A stretch of 41,562 nt of DNA from Candidatus Fimivivens faecavium (GCA_018716105.1 DVKH01000039.1:1-41562), one strand, 5' to 3'. Counted from the stretch's first letter, positions 23,503 to 32,970 are shown. Numbers and translations are program-made. The notes: generated by a model from the letters alone, not told the origin.

Positions 23503-24432
23503 ATGCAGGACTGGACCGATCTCAAAATCGCCGTCCCGGCCGAACGCTGCGGGGACGCTGCGGCGATCGCCGGGCTCATCGCGCCGGACGGGCTTTATAT
23601 CGAGGATTATTCCGCGCTCGAGGAAACGGTTCTCGAAATCGCGCACATCGACCTCATCGACGAGGAGCTGCTTTTAAAGGACCGACAAACCGCGGTGATC
23701 CATCTCTACCTTTCCCCGGAATCTTCCCCGGCGGAGCCGGTCTCGTTCCTGGGCTGCCGGTTGGAGGCCGCCGGAATCCCGTTTTCGCTTACGGCCGGCA
23801 ATCTCCGTGAGGAGGACTGGGCGACCGCCTGGAAACGCTATTACCATCCGCTTGAAGTCTCTCCCCGCCTTGCGATCTGCCCCTCCTGGGAGGCGTTTTC
23901 GCCGCGCGAGGGGCAGATTGTCCTGCGCCTCGACCCCGGGATGGCGTTCGGGACCGGGACCCACGAGACGACCCGGCTCTGTCTGGAGCTTCTGGAGGCG
24001 GCGCTCCGCCCCGGCATGTCGATGCTCGACGTCGGCTGCGGAAGCGGCATCCTCGCGATTGCGGCGAAAATGCTCGGAAGCGGAGAGACGGTTGCGGTCG
24101 ATATCGACCCGCTGGCCGTCCGGGTCGCGGCTGAAAACGCAGAACGGAACGGGGTCTCGCTCGACCTTCGCTGCGGCGACCTCGCCGAACAGGTCTCGGG
24201 GACGTTTGACGTCGTCTGCGCAAACATCGTCGCCGACGCGATCATCCGCCTCGCACCGTCACTTCCCGCGCTGATGAAACCCTCTTCGGCCTTCATCGCC
24301 TCCGGCATCATCGCCGAGCGGCGCGCCGACGTGGAAACGGCGCTCCGGGCGGCGGGCCTTTGCCCCAAAGAGGCGCGCGAAGACAAAGGCTGGTGCGCGG
24401 TTTTATCCTCGCCCGCCGGTTCCGGCGCCTGA
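23503..24432 (+). CDS. prmA: ribosomal protein L11 methyltransferase
   Basis: 309 residues. SAM-dependent methylation of ribosomal protein L11. The N-terminal L11-recognition domain (about 1-110) is followed by a class I methyltransferase fold with FGTGTHETTRLCLE, the SAM motif DVGCGSGILAIAA and CANIVADAI. The ATG at 23503 follows AAGGAGAAAAAC; a GTG at 23458 in the same frame is upstream of that site. It is followed 19 bases later by rsmE, the common bacterial arrangement. Confidence 0.95.
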   Translation: MQDWTDLKIAVPAERCGDAAAIAGLIAPDGLYIEDYSALEETVLEIAHIDLIDEELLLKDRQTAVIHLYLSPESSPAEPVSFLGCRLEAAGIPFSLTAGNLREEDWATAWKRYYHPLEVSPRLAICPSWEAFSPREGQIVLRLDPGMAFGTGTHETTRLCLELLEAALRPGMSMLDVGCGSGILAIAAKMLGSGETVAVDIDPLAVRVAAENAERNGVSLDLRCGDLAEQVSGTFDVVCANIVADAIIRLAPSLPALMKPSSAFIASGIIAERRADVETALRAAGLCPKEAREDKGWCAVLSSPAGSGA

Positions 24433-24451
24433 AAAGGGGGAAGCAGACAAA

Positions 24452-25171
24452 GTGCCGAGATTTTTCATCGAGCGGCTTGAAAGCCCCGCCGTCCTCACCG
24501 GGGAAGACGCCGCCCATATTCAAAAATCGCTCCGGATGCGGGAGGGGGACGCGCTGACCCTCTGCGACGGCCGCGGAAAAGAGGCGGACGCGGCAATCGC
24601 CTCCTGCGCCCCAGGCATGGTCACCTGCACGTTTTCGCAGGTCCGGCCCAGCCTTTCGGAACCCGCGGTCCGGCTCAGCCTGTTTCAGGCCTGGCCAAAG
24701 GGGGACAAGGCGGACTGGATCGTCCAGAAGGCGACCGAGCTCGGCGTCTCTGAAATCCGCTTTCTGCTGACCGAATTCTGCGTCGCGCGCCCAAAGCCCC
24801 AGGACATGGAACGAAAGCTCGCCCGGCTCCAGAAGATTGCAAATGAAGCCGCAAAACAGTGCGGCCGCGGCGCCCTCCCCGCGGTAAGCGGATTTCTGAC
24901 CCTGCGGGAGGCCGCCGGCGAGATGAAGCGGAGCGAAACCGCCCTGTTTTTTTATGAGCGCTCGACCAGCCCGCTCAACGGGCTTCTGCCGGCAAAAACC
25001 GCCTCGCTCTCGTACCTGGTCGGAAGCGAGGGCGGCTTTTCCGAGGCGGAGGCCCGCCTGCTCGAAGGCGCGGGCATTCCCGCCGCCTCGCTCGGCCGAA
25101 GGGTTCTCCGCTGCGAGACCGCGCCCATCGCCGCCGCCGCGGCATTTCTCTATCACTTCGGCGAAGTATAA
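24452..25171 (+). CDS. rsmE: 16S rRNA m3U1498 methyltransferase
   Basis: 239 residues. Methylates N3 of U1498 in 16S rRNA. N-terminal PUA-like domain (VLTGEDAAHIQKSLRMREGD) and C-terminal SPOUT knot with YLVGSEGGFSEAEA and SLGRRVLRCETAPIAA. Starts with GTG at 24452 behind AAGGGGGAAG. Co-transcribed with prmA. Confidence 0.95.
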   Translation: MPRFFIERLESPAVLTGEDAAHIQKSLRMREGDALTLCDGRGKEADAAIASCAPGMVTCTFSQVRPSLSEPAVRLSLFQAWPKGDKADWIVQKATELGVSEIRFLLTEFCVARPKPQDMERKLARLQKIANEAAKQCGRGALPAVSGFLTLREAAGEMKRSETALFFYERSTSPLNGLLPAKTASLSYLVGSEGGFSEAEARLLEGAGIPAASLGRRVLRCETAPIAAAAAFLYHFGEV

Positions 25172-25384
25172 TTCTTAAACCGGCTGCCTGCGGCGGCAAG
25201 GGGAAGCGCTCCTTTTCTTTTATTTTCCAATAATTAAAACAGAGTTTACTTTTTCCGTAAAATTTCTATGTGGATGGATGAAATTTTCCAGTATCCCCCA
25301 CTCATGTTGTACTTAAAATTGTTCACAATAGCAGTAAACGGTCAACAAAACCGTTCATGCCAACTGGCAGATGGAGGTAACAAC

Positions 25385-26338
25385 ATGAAAAGACGTATCC
25401 TATCCCTGACCCTTGTCCTGGTTCTGCTGACAATTGGCGCGGCTTCCTTAAGCGGCTGCACCAGCTGTTCGAGACAGGAGATGAGCTCCAGCATGGCGCC
25501 ATCCACCCTTCCCCCGGTCAGCAGCCTTCCGCCCGTCGTCTCAGAACCGGATTTTGACATCAGCGAGCCTGACGTTTCCCTTCCCGAGGTTTCGGTTCCC
25601 ACAACCGCACCTGCTATGAGCGCCGATTTTGCACAAATCGGCGCTCTCAGCAAAGATGCGGTCAAGTGGGGGCCGGGCGTCCAGCAGGACGACCAGGGCC
25701 GTTCGATCGCCTGCGTCGGTCTGCAGGAAAAATACGGCTGTTACAACGCCGACTTTATCGGGCCGAATACCAACAGGATCACCCTGACCTTCGACCAGGG
25801 CTATGAAAACGGGTTTACCGCCTCCATCCTCGACACCTTAAAAGAAAAAGACGTACAGGGCGTCTTTTTCATCACCGGTCACTACGCGCGGACCAACCCT
25901 GATCTGATCCAGCGGATGATCGACGAAGGACATATCGTCGGGAGCCACTCGAACAATCATCTCAACTTTGCCGAGTGCCCGATCGAAGAGGCTTATGAGG
26001 ACGTCAAGTCCCTGCATGACTATGTCAGGGAAACCTTCAACTACGACATGTTCCTGTTCCGGTTCCCGGAAGGCGCATTTAATGAACAGTCGCTCGCCCT
26101 GCTTCAGCAGATGGGTTATCACAGCGTATTTTGGAGCTTCGGTTACCAGGACTGGGATCCGAAAAACCAGATGGGCGCCGACAAAGCTATGGAGAAGATT
26201 ACGAAGTTCCTCCACCCCGGCGAGATCATGCTTCTGCACACGGTCGGCGCGGACAACGCGGCGCTTCTGGGCGACCTGATCGACACCATCCGGGACCGCG
26301 GCTTTGAAATCGGAATGTATGAATTCCAGCAGGCATAA
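25385..26338 (+). CDS. lipoprotein polysaccharide deacetylase, PdaA-like
   Basis: 317 residues. Lipoprotein signal with lipobox SLSGC (C25), then a Ser/Pro/Val-rich linker (about 30-80) and a NodB-homology domain (about 130-310). Motif 1 is TFDQGYENG with D137; the second Asp is replaced by Gln, close to the TFDNGYENG of B. subtilis PdaA. Metal-binding H188 and H192 lie in HSNNH. It most likely removes acetyl groups from peptidoglycan, as in spore cortex delta-lactam formation. The ATG at 25385 follows TGGAGGTAAC. A terminator follows, so it is monocistronic. Confidence 0.88.
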   Translation: MKRRILSLTLVLVLLTIGAASLSGCTSCSRQEMSSSMAPSTLPPVSSLPPVVSEPDFDISEPDVSLPEVSVPTTAPAMSADFAQIGALSKDAVKWGPGVQQDDQGRSIACVGLQEKYGCYNADFIGPNTNRITLTFDQGYENGFTASILDTLKEKDVQGVFFITGHYARTNPDLIQRMIDEGHIVGSHSNNHLNFAECPIEEAYEDVKSLHDYVRETFNYDMFLFRFPEGAFNEQSLALLQQMGYHSVFWSFGYQDWDPKNQMGADKAMEKITKFLHPGEIMLLHTVGADNAALLGDLIDTIRDRGFEIGMYEFQQA

Positions 26339-26352
26339 ATTGAGCGATAGGC

Positions 26353-26384
26353 AAAAGCGGAGGGCGAACGCCCCCCGCTTTTTT
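26353..26384 (+). terminator. terminator of the deacetylase gene
   Basis: AAAGCGGAGGGC and GCCCCCCGCTTT pair with one mismatch around a short loop, followed by six T. Confidence 0.8.
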
Positions 26385-26411
26385 ATCCGCCTGGCGCTAA
26401 GGGTCCCGTCC

Positions 26412-26440
26412 TTTACAACCCCCTAAAACTCCTGTATAAT
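26412..26440 (+). promoter_or_regulatory. promoter of the metF-metH block
   Basis: TTTACA (26412-26417), a 17-base spacer and TATAAT (26435-26440). The 75-base leader is too short for a SAM riboswitch. Confidence 0.8.
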
Positions 26441-26521
26441 TTATGAAGCAAAATAAAGAAAATCTGGCTGCGGCGCCTGTATCTGATCCGGCGCGCGGCG
26501 AAGGACGGGAATGGGTCATCC

Positions 26522-27403
26522 ATGAAAATTTCTTCTAAATTTGAATGCAAAAACGTCCTCTTTTCGGTCGAGGTCTTTCCGCCGAAAAAAGAGAATCCGG
26601 TCGAGTCGATCTACGCCGCTGCCGAAAAAATCTGCACCCTTTCGCCGGACTATGTCTCGGTGACGTACGGCGCGGGCGGCTCGGCGTTTCAGCAGAAGGT
26701 GACGGCCGACCTCGCCGCCCATCTCAAAAAACACGGCGCCGAGCCGCTCGCCCATCTGACCTGCGTCAATTCGTCCCTCCCGGAGATCCGCTCGATGCTC
26801 CGGCTTCTCAAGGAAAACGGGGTGGAAAACATCCTCGCGCTCCGGGGCGACCGGGCGCCGGAAGCCGGGGGCGACCCGGAACTTCCGCACGCGAGCGATC
26901 TGATCCGGTTCATCCGCGAAACCGGCGGCGGCTTCGACATCGCCGCGACCTGCTACCCCGAGGGGCACCCCGAGTGCGACAGCCTCGAGGAGGACATCGT
27001 CTATCTGCGCGAGAAGGTGGACCGCGGCGCCACCCACCTGATCTCCCAGCTCTTTTTTGACAACGGGGACTTCTACCGGATGCTCGAGCTCTGCGACAAG
27101 GCCGGAATTCATGTGCCGATCCAGGCGGGAATCATGCCGGTCATCAACTCCCGCCAGATTCAGCGGATGGTCTCGCTCTGCGGCGCAAAGCTCCCGACGA
27201 AGTTTTCGAAGATCATGGCCCGCTATGAGGGGAATCCCGCCGCGCTCTTCGACGCGGGGATCTGCTATGCGACAGAACAGATCATCGACCTGATTTCCAG
27301 CGGCGTGCGCGGGATCCATCTCTATTCGATGAACAACTTCAAAGTTGCGGAGACGATTCACCGCAACATCAAAAATATCCTCCGGGGCGTGAACGAGTCT
27401 TGA
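26522..27403 (+). CDS. metF: 5,10-methylenetetrahydrofolate reductase
   Basis: 293 residues, flavin TIM barrel. Reduces methylene-THF to 5-methyl-THF, the methyl donor for MetH. Landmarks: SVEVFPPKKENP at the N-terminus, YVSVTYGAGG, THLTC-type AHLTCVN, ILALRGDRAPE, CYPEGHPE, QLFFDNGDFYRM and PIQAGIMPV. The ATG at 26522 has a weak ribosome site. Its stop overlaps the start of the next gene by four bases, so this block is an operon. Confidence 0.94.
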   Translation: MKISSKFECKNVLFSVEVFPPKKENPVESIYAAAEKICTLSPDYVSVTYGAGGSAFQQKVTADLAAHLKKHGAEPLAHLTCVNSSLPEIRSMLRLLKENGVENILALRGDRAPEAGGDPELPHASDLIRFIRETGGGFDIAATCYPEGHPECDSLEEDIVYLREKVDRGATHLISQLFFDNGDFYRMLELCDKAGIHVPIQAGIMPVINSRQIQRMVSLCGAKLPTKFSKIMARYEGNPAALFDAGICYATEQIIDLISSGVRGIHLYSMNNFKVAETIHRNIKNILRGVNES

Positions 27404-28110
27404 GAATTAAGATTGAAACCCCGTTAACCCTCAGGGAAAGCGAAGTCTTCCGCTATCTCGCGAGCCCCGCGACCGAAACGCTCGCCGGGGACGTCCGCCG
27501 GTACGGCGCGGAGCTTCTCGCGGCGGCGAGTCCCGCGGCCTGCGGGATCCGGCTCCGTCTGCTTCGAAACGCGGAGGGGCCGGTCGCCTTTTCCGGCTGT
27601 TCCCTGACCCTTCCGGGCGCGGACGCCCGGCGCAGGCTCGCGGGCTGTGAGGAGGCGGTCCTCTTCGCCGTCACCCTCGGGTTTGAGGTGGACCGGCTGA
27701 TCGGCGCCGCCGGACAGACCGACCCTTACCGCGCGCTGGTGCTCGACGCATGCGCGACCGAGGCGGTCGAGGCCGCCGCGGACGAGGCCACCCGGAATAT
27801 GAAAGAGGCCGGCCTGATCCCGGCCGGCTTTCGCGCGGGGCGGCGGTTTTCGCCGGGCTACGGCGACCTCCCGCTCGACATCCAGGCCGCGTTCGTCGGC
27901 GCGGTGGATGCGCGGCGGCTGATCGGCCTTTCCGCCGGCGGCACCAAAATGCTTTCGCCCCTGAAATCCGTGACCGCCGTTTTCGGCCTTTTCCCGGAAG
28001 GCGCGCCGGAGCCGGAAGCGGAAGGCTGTGCGCAGGGGCCGGGCGGGCGGTGCGCCGTCTGCAATCTCCGGCGCCGCTGCCCCTATCGAAACAAAACCGA
28101 CTGCGAATAG
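27400..28110 (+). CDS. free-standing MetH reactivation-domain protein
   Basis: 236 residues with the features of the vitamin-B12-dependent methionine synthase activation domain (Met_synt_B12): FAVTLGFEVD, SPGYGDLPLDIQ and GLSAGGTKMLSPLKSVTAVFG. In E. coli this domain is the C-terminus of MetH and uses SAM to re-methylate oxidised cobalamin; here it is a separate gene. Four cysteines at the C-terminus (CAVCNLRRRCPYRNKTDC) could bind a metal or an iron-sulfur cluster, perhaps to supply the electron. It starts with TTG at 27400 inside the metF stop (TTGA overlap). metH follows nine bases later. Confidence 0.85.
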   Translation: MRIKIETPLTLRESEVFRYLASPATETLAGDVRRYGAELLAAASPAACGIRLRLLRNAEGPVAFSGCSLTLPGADARRRLAGCEEAVLFAVTLGFEVDRLIGAAGQTDPYRALVLDACATEAVEAAADEATRNMKEAGLIPAGFRAGRRFSPGYGDLPLDIQAAFVGAVDARRLIGLSAGGTKMLSPLKSVTAVFGLFPEGAPEPEAEGCAQGPGGRCAVCNLRRRCPYRNKTDCE

Positions 28111-28119
28111 GAGGCTCCC

Positions 28120-30528
28120 ATGAGCTTTTCTGACCTTCTGAAAGACAACATCCTCGTCCTCGACGGGGCGATGGGCACCATGCTCCAGCGGGCGGGCCTT
28201 TCCGCCGGCGAAAACCCGGCGCTGCTCTCGCTCACCGCGCCGGAGACGGTCGAGGGGATCCATGCGGCCTATCTCGACGCGGGGAGCCGCGTCGTCTTCG
28301 CGAACACCTTCTCCGCCGCGGCCCCAAAGCTTGAGGGCTCCGGCGTTTCGGTGGAACAGGCCGTTTCCGCCGCGGTCCGCCTCGCAAAGCGCGCGGCGGC
28401 GCCCCGCGGCGGCTTTGCCGCGCTCGACATAGGCCCGATCGGGGAGCTGGTCGAGCCGCTCGGGCCGCTCGCCTTCGAAGACGCCGTCTCGATCTTCGCC
28501 CGGCAGATCCGGGCGGGCGCGCAGGCGGGCGCCGACCTCATCGCAATCGAGACGATGATGGACCTCTATGAGACAAAGGCCGCGCTGCTTGCCGCCAAAG
28601 AAAACTGCGATCTCCCGGTCTTCGTTGCCATGACCTTCGAAGCGAACGGACGCACCTTCACCGGATGCGACGTCCCGGCAATGGCGGTCACGCTCGAGGG
28701 CCTCGGCGCGGACGCCATCGGCTTTAACTGTTCGGTCGGCCCCAGGCAGCTCGTCCCGCTCGTGCAGGAGCTGCGGCGCTGGACCTCCCTCCCAATCATC
28801 GCAAAGCCCAACGCGGGCCTTCCGAACGCCGCGGGGAGCTACGACCTTTCACCCGAGGAATTCGCCTCCGGCATGGCAGAGCTGGTCGGGGCGGGCGCGT
28901 CGATTGTCGGCGGCTGCTGCGGAACCGATCCCGTCTTCATCCGCGCCCTCGCGGGGACCTGCGGGACGCTTTCGCCGCCGCCCGTCCCGGCCGGGGGGCC
29001 GCCCTGCGCCGTCTCCTCGGCGACCGGCGCTCTCATCCTTGACCGCCCCCGCGTCATCGGGGAACGGCTCAACCCCACCGGGAAAAAGCTGCTCAAACAG
29101 GCCCTCGCCGACGGCGACATGGGCTATCTCATGCGGCAGGCCGCCGCGCAGAGCGCGGACCGCGCCGAAATTCTCGATATCAACGTCGGGATGCCGGGCA
29201 TCGACGAACCCGTTATGATGGCCCGGGCGGTCCGGGCGGTTCAGTCGGTCGTCCAGCTCCCGCTTCAGATTGATTCCCCGAATGCCGGCGCGATCGAAGC
29301 AGGCCTGCGCGCCGCAAACGGGCGGGCGCTGATGAACTCGGTCAACGGAAAGGATGCAGTCCTCGACGAGCTTCTCCCGATCGCGAAGAAATACGGGGCC
29401 GTCGTCGTGGGCCTCACCCTTGACGAGGACGGCATTCCAGAAACGGTGGAAGGGCGGCTGCGGATCGCCGAAAAAATCGTCCGCCGCGCCGCGCATTACG
29501 GCATCCCCGCCAGGGACGTCGCCATCGACTGTTTGACGCTGACGGCCGGCGCGGGCGAGGAAAACGCCCGGATCACCCTCGACGCGGTCCGGCGGGTCAC
29601 CGAAGAGCTGGGGCTGAGGACCATCCTCGGCGTGTCGAACGTCTCGTTCGGCCTCCCGCGCCGCGACATCGTCAACCGGACCTTCCTCACGATGGCGCTC
29701 CAGAGCGGCCTCTCCCTCGCGATCCTCAATCCCGGCGACGCCGGAATGATGGAGGCGTTCGACGCCCACCGGCTGCTCTCGGGCCGCGACCCGGCCGGTG
29801 CGGCGTTCATCGAGCGCTACTCCGGTTCCGCCGCGCCCGCTCCGGAGGCGAAGGCGCCCCTCCCCGCTCCCGAATGCGCGGCAGCGGACGGGGAGAAAGG
29901 CGGCGGAGACAACATCCTGACCGCGATTAAGAGCGGCCTCGAGGGCCAGGCGGCGTCGCTGACCAGAGAGCTTCTCTCCAGCGCCGACCCGGAATCGATC
30001 ATCAACAAAACCCTGATCCCGATTCTCGACGGCATCGGGAAAGAATATGAAACGGGCCTGATCTTCCTGCCCCAGCTCATCCGCGCGGCGCAGGCGGCGA
30101 AGGCCGCGTTCGACGTCATCCGCGAAACCCTCGCCAAGAGCAAAACCGAACAGGCCGACCGCGGCTGCGTCGTGCTCGCGACGGTGCGCGGCGACGTTCA
30201 CGACATCGGGAAGAATATCGTGCGGGCCGTGTTGGAAAACTACGGTTACCGCATGATCGACCTCGGGCGGGATGTGCCGCCGAAAACGGTGGTCGAGGCG
30301 GTGAAATCCTCGGGCGCCAAGCTCGCGGGCCTGAGCGCCCTGATGACCACCACCCTTCCCGCGATGGCGGAAACCATCCAGCTCCTGCATGCAGAATGCC
30401 CGGACTGCAAAGTCTGCGTCGGAGGCGCGGTTCTGACCGAGCCATACGCCAGGAGCATCGGCGCGGACTACTACGCGCCCGACGCCTCGGCAACGGTCGC
30501 CGCCGCCCGGGACGTCTATGGGCAGTGA
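28120..30528 (+). CDS. metH: cobalamin-dependent methionine synthase lacking the activation domain
   Basis: 802 residues. Methylates homocysteine with 5-methyl-THF through cobalamin. Domain order: homocysteine-binding barrel (about 1-290) with zinc cysteines C204, C266 and C267 (FNCSVGP, GGCCGTDP); pterin-binding barrel (about 310-565; GERLNPTGKK, LDINVGMPG, DSPNAGAIEAGL); Ala/Pro linker; four-helix cap and B12 domain (about 600-802) with DVHDIGKN, whose H694 is the cobalt ligand. It ends after the B12 domain, while E. coli MetH has about 1,200 residues; the missing part is encoded by the gene just upstream. The ATG at 28120 follows AGGAGGCTCCC. Confidence 0.95.
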   Translation: MSFSDLLKDNILVLDGAMGTMLQRAGLSAGENPALLSLTAPETVEGIHAAYLDAGSRVVFANTFSAAAPKLEGSGVSVEQAVSAAVRLAKRAAAPRGGFAALDIGPIGELVEPLGPLAFEDAVSIFARQIRAGAQAGADLIAIETMMDLYETKAALLAAKENCDLPVFVAMTFEANGRTFTGCDVPAMAVTLEGLGADAIGFNCSVGPRQLVPLVQELRRWTSLPIIAKPNAGLPNAAGSYDLSPEEFASGMAELVGAGASIVGGCCGTDPVFIRALAGTCGTLSPPPVPAGGPPCAVSSATGALILDRPRVIGERLNPTGKKLLKQALADGDMGYLMRQAAAQSADRAEILDINVGMPGIDEPVMMARAVRAVQSVVQLPLQIDSPNAGAIEAGLRAANGRALMNSVNGKDAVLDELLPIAKKYGAVVVGLTLDEDGIPETVEGRLRIAEKIVRRAAHYGIPARDVAIDCLTLTAGAGEENARITLDAVRRVTEELGLRTILGVSNVSFGLPRRDIVNRTFLTMALQSGLSLAILNPGDAGMMEAFDAHRLLSGRDPAGAAFIERYSGSAAPAPEAKAPLPAPECAAADGEKGGGDNILTAIKSGLEGQAASLTRELLSSADPESIINKTLIPILDGIGKEYETGLIFLPQLIRAAQAAKAAFDVIRETLAKSKTEQADRGCVVLATVRGDVHDIGKNIVRAVLENYGYRMIDLGRDVPPKTVVEAVKSSGAKLAGLSALMTTTLPAMAETIQLLHAECPDCKVCVGGAVLTEPYARSIGADYYAPDASATVAAARDVYGQ

Positions 30529-30592
30529 CAGCGCGAAACCCGGGGCCGGCCGGCTCCGGCGCTAACCGAGATAATATAAGGAGATGATTCGT

Positions 30593-31528
30593 ATGCCACT
30601 GGTAACAACAACGAAAATGTTCGAGAAGGCATATCGCGAGGGCTTTGCCATCGGCGCCTTCAACGTCAACAACATGGAGATCATTCAGGGCATCACCGAA
30701 GCCGCGAAGGAGGAACAGGCCCCGCTGATCCTTCAGGTTTCGGCCGGCGCGCGCAAATACGCAAAGCATGTCTATCTGATCAAGCTGGTCGAAGCGGCGA
30801 TGGAGGACACCGGCCTCGACATCGCGCTCCATCTCGACCACGGCGAGGATTTTGAAATCTGCAAGTCCTGCATCGACGGCGGCTTTACGTCGGTCATGAT
30901 CGACGGTTCAAAGCACAGCTTTGAGGACAACGTGAAGCTCACCAAAGAGGTGGTTGAATACGCGCACGCCCACGGCGTGGTGGTCGAGGGCGAACTCGGC
31001 CGCCTTGCGGGCGTCGAGGACGACATCAAGGTTTCGGCGAAGGATTCCTCCTACACCGACCCCGCGCAGGTTGAGGAGTTCGTCGAGCGCACCGGCGTCG
31101 ATTCGCTCGCAATCGCCATCGGCACCAGTCATGGCGCTTACAAATTCAAGCCCGGAACCAAGCCCCAGCTGCGCTTCGACATCCTTGAAGAGGTTTCCAA
31201 ACGCCTTCCGGGCTTTCCGATCGTCCTGCACGGGGCGTCCTCTGTCATGCAGGAATATGTCGAGACCGTAAACCGCTTCGGCGGCCAGATGCCCGGCGCG
31301 GTCGGCGTGCCGGAGGATATGCTCCGCGAAGCCGCGCGGATGGCGGTCTGCAAGATCAACATCGACTCCGACCTCCGCCTCGCAATGACCGCGTCGGTCC
31401 GAAAGCACCTGGCGGAGCATCCCGATCATTTCGATCCCCGGCAGTATCTGACCCCGGCCCGCGCCGCGATTAAGGAAGTCGTCGCGCACAAGATGAAATA
31501 CGTCCTCGGCTGTTCCGGAAAGGCATAA
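30593..31528 (+). CDS. fba: class II fructose-bisphosphate aldolase
   Basis: 311 residues, zinc-dependent. Cleaves fructose 1,6-bisphosphate in glycolysis. Metal and substrate motifs: GAFNVNNMEIIQG, LHLDHGEDFEIC, SVMIDGSKHSFEDNV, VEGELGRLAGVEDD, GTSHGAYKFKPG and LHGASSV. I use the ATG at 30593, spaced correctly from AAGGAG; an ATG at 30584 sits directly on that ribosome site. Closely related tagatose-bisphosphate aldolases cannot be fully excluded. It follows metH by 64 bases and ends at a strong terminator. Confidence 0.93.
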   Translation: MPLVTTTKMFEKAYREGFAIGAFNVNNMEIIQGITEAAKEEQAPLILQVSAGARKYAKHVYLIKLVEAAMEDTGLDIALHLDHGEDFEICKSCIDGGFTSVMIDGSKHSFEDNVKLTKEVVEYAHAHGVVVEGELGRLAGVEDDIKVSAKDSSYTDPAQVEEFVERTGVDSLAIAIGTSHGAYKFKPGTKPQLRFDILEEVSKRLPGFPIVLHGASSVMQEYVETVNRFGGQMPGAVGVPEDMLREAARMAVCKINIDSDLRLAMTASVRKHLAEHPDHFDPRQYLTPARAAIKEVVAHKMKYVLGCSGKA

Positions 31529-31575
31529 TTCATATCATTAATACAGTTAGTATCATTCAATTCCAGACAAAAGGG

Positions 31576-31608
31576 AAACGCGCCGCCGGCAATACCGGCG
31601 GCGCGTTT
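31576..31608. terminator. terminator between convergent fba and DUF4272 genes
   Basis: AAACGCGCCGCCGG and its complement form a 14-base-pair stem with a five-base loop. T-rich flanks on both sides suggest use in both directions. Confidence 0.75.
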
Positions 31609-31649
31609 GTCTATCCTCATCCCATTTGCCGTTCCGTCGGGCGCAAACA

Positions 31650-32879
31650 TCAGGTGGAGATATCGACCTCGTCCCAGTCGTCCCCGCAGACGAGCCAGTT
31701 AAGCGCCTTGTGCCGCTCCATGACCACCCCGCCGTCCATCCCCCCGGGCGCGGGAAGCCCGTGGATGCGCGCGTCCACACAGGCCCAGTCCAGCCGGTAG
31801 GTCAGATCGGCCGCACAGAGCAGCTCATCCCCGCCGCGCGGGCGCGCCTGTTCCAGCAGCGCCTGGATGCTGTCGTGCTCACGCATGGTCCGCACCAGGG
31901 CGGCGACGTCGCAGATCCGGTCCGGGAAGGACAGCTCTTCTTCATAGCCGAGCGCCCAGAGCATCACCAGAAGCGGCTCGTACTGCCAGACGAACTGAAC
32001 GCGGTCCTGTTCCGTGGAGTTGTCGTCCTCAAGATAGGCCCTCTCTTTCGGGGAAAAGAACGCGCCGGCGCCGTAACATTCGACGATCGGCTGGATGAAT
32101 TCGCGCGCCTTTTGCGTGGTTTCCTGTTCGGACAGCAGTAGTTCGCTGTAAAGCGCCACGATCATCAGCGCGGCCGCGCGGCCGGCGATCTCCCGTGCGG
32201 AACGGAAATGGGCGTCCTGCTCGCTTTCGATCAGCGGAAGCCATTCGGTCACATGGATATGGCGCGCGCGAGCCGCCTCCAGGCTCTGGTTCCGCCGCCG
32301 GAGCGCATCCTGTGGGGCGCCGGCGAAAAAATTTTGGGGAAGCGGCCGCTCATAGGGCATAAACCACTCGAACTCGCTTTCGCCGCCGTCGGACAACACC
32401 AATTTCCCATCCTCGTTCAGAAGCCTTGACCCGCCGTCGGCAAGGAGCAGCCCCCGTACCTTCGAGAGGACCTCAAACAGCGGCGTCAGAATCGCCGACT
32501 CAGCCTCCTCATCCCGTTTGCCTGGATAGGAATATTTGAGGGCCGCAAAGCCTTTTGATCCGTTTAGCTGGTGAAGCGCGTTGATTTTGACGTCAAGATG
32601 CTCCGTTTCCACCAACGCGAAACGGCCGCAGACCGTGTTGATCTGCTTTCTGATAAACTCCTGGCATTCTTTCCCGAGGTCCTCGCCAAAGGCCGCCACC
32701 TCGATGACAAGCTCCCCATCCCTCAGCGTCCCGTTGTTGACGCCGCCGTCCGCAAGTTCCGTCCCAAACAACGCGTCGAACGCCCTGAGTATTCCAATGC
32801 TGCTCTCCTCCTGACAGAGTATATAGACCTTTTTCTCAACAGAGCTTTTCTTCTCCTGAAAGCGTTTTACATTTCCCAT
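31650..32879 (-). CDS. DUF4272-domain protein
   Basis: 409 residues, no signal peptide or membrane helix. The second half (about 200-360) carries the DUF4272 pattern: SAREIAGRAAALMIVALYSELL, FFSPKERAYLEDDNSTEQDRVQFVWQYEPLLVMLWALGYEEEL and RICDVAALV. The first half (about 1-180) is not recognised. The function is unknown. I place the start at the ATG at 32879 (MGNVKRF), about six bases after GGGAG; in-frame ATG 32885 and TTG 32894 lie upstream. It appears monocistronic. Confidence 0.8.
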   Translation of the reverse strand: MGNVKRFQEKKSSVEKKVYILCQEESSIGILRAFDALFGTELADGGVNNGTLRDGELVIEVAAFGEDLGKECQEFIRKQINTVCGRFALVETEHLDVKINALHQLNGSKGFAALKYSYPGKRDEEAESAILTPLFEVLSKVRGLLLADGGSRLLNEDGKLVLSDGGESEFEWFMPYERPLPQNFFAGAPQDALRRRNQSLEAARARHIHVTEWLPLIESEQDAHFRSAREIAGRAAALMIVALYSELLLSEQETTQKAREFIQPIVECYGAGAFFSPKERAYLEDDNSTEQDRVQFVWQYEPLLVMLWALGYEEELSFPDRICDVAALVRTMREHDSIQALLEQARPRGGDELLCAADLTYRLDWACVDARIHGLPAPGGMDGGVVMERHKALNWLVCGDDWDEVDIST

Positions 32880-32970
32880 GCCCATCTCCCGCAATCGTTC
32901 GTTTCGTTTTGCGTGTCTGCCGATCCAAGCTTACCCGATCGCGATTTATAATACCTGCCGAGTCTCAGGC

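Noticed and set aside
26441-26521. SAM or cobalamin riboswitch ahead of metF
   Set aside because: The leader is only about 75 bases and has no S-box or B12-box.
28849-30390. Long antisense open frame of 513 codons opposite metH
   Set aside because: A shadow caused by high third-position GC; protein is arginine/histidine-rich with no domain, and metH on the other strand is certain.
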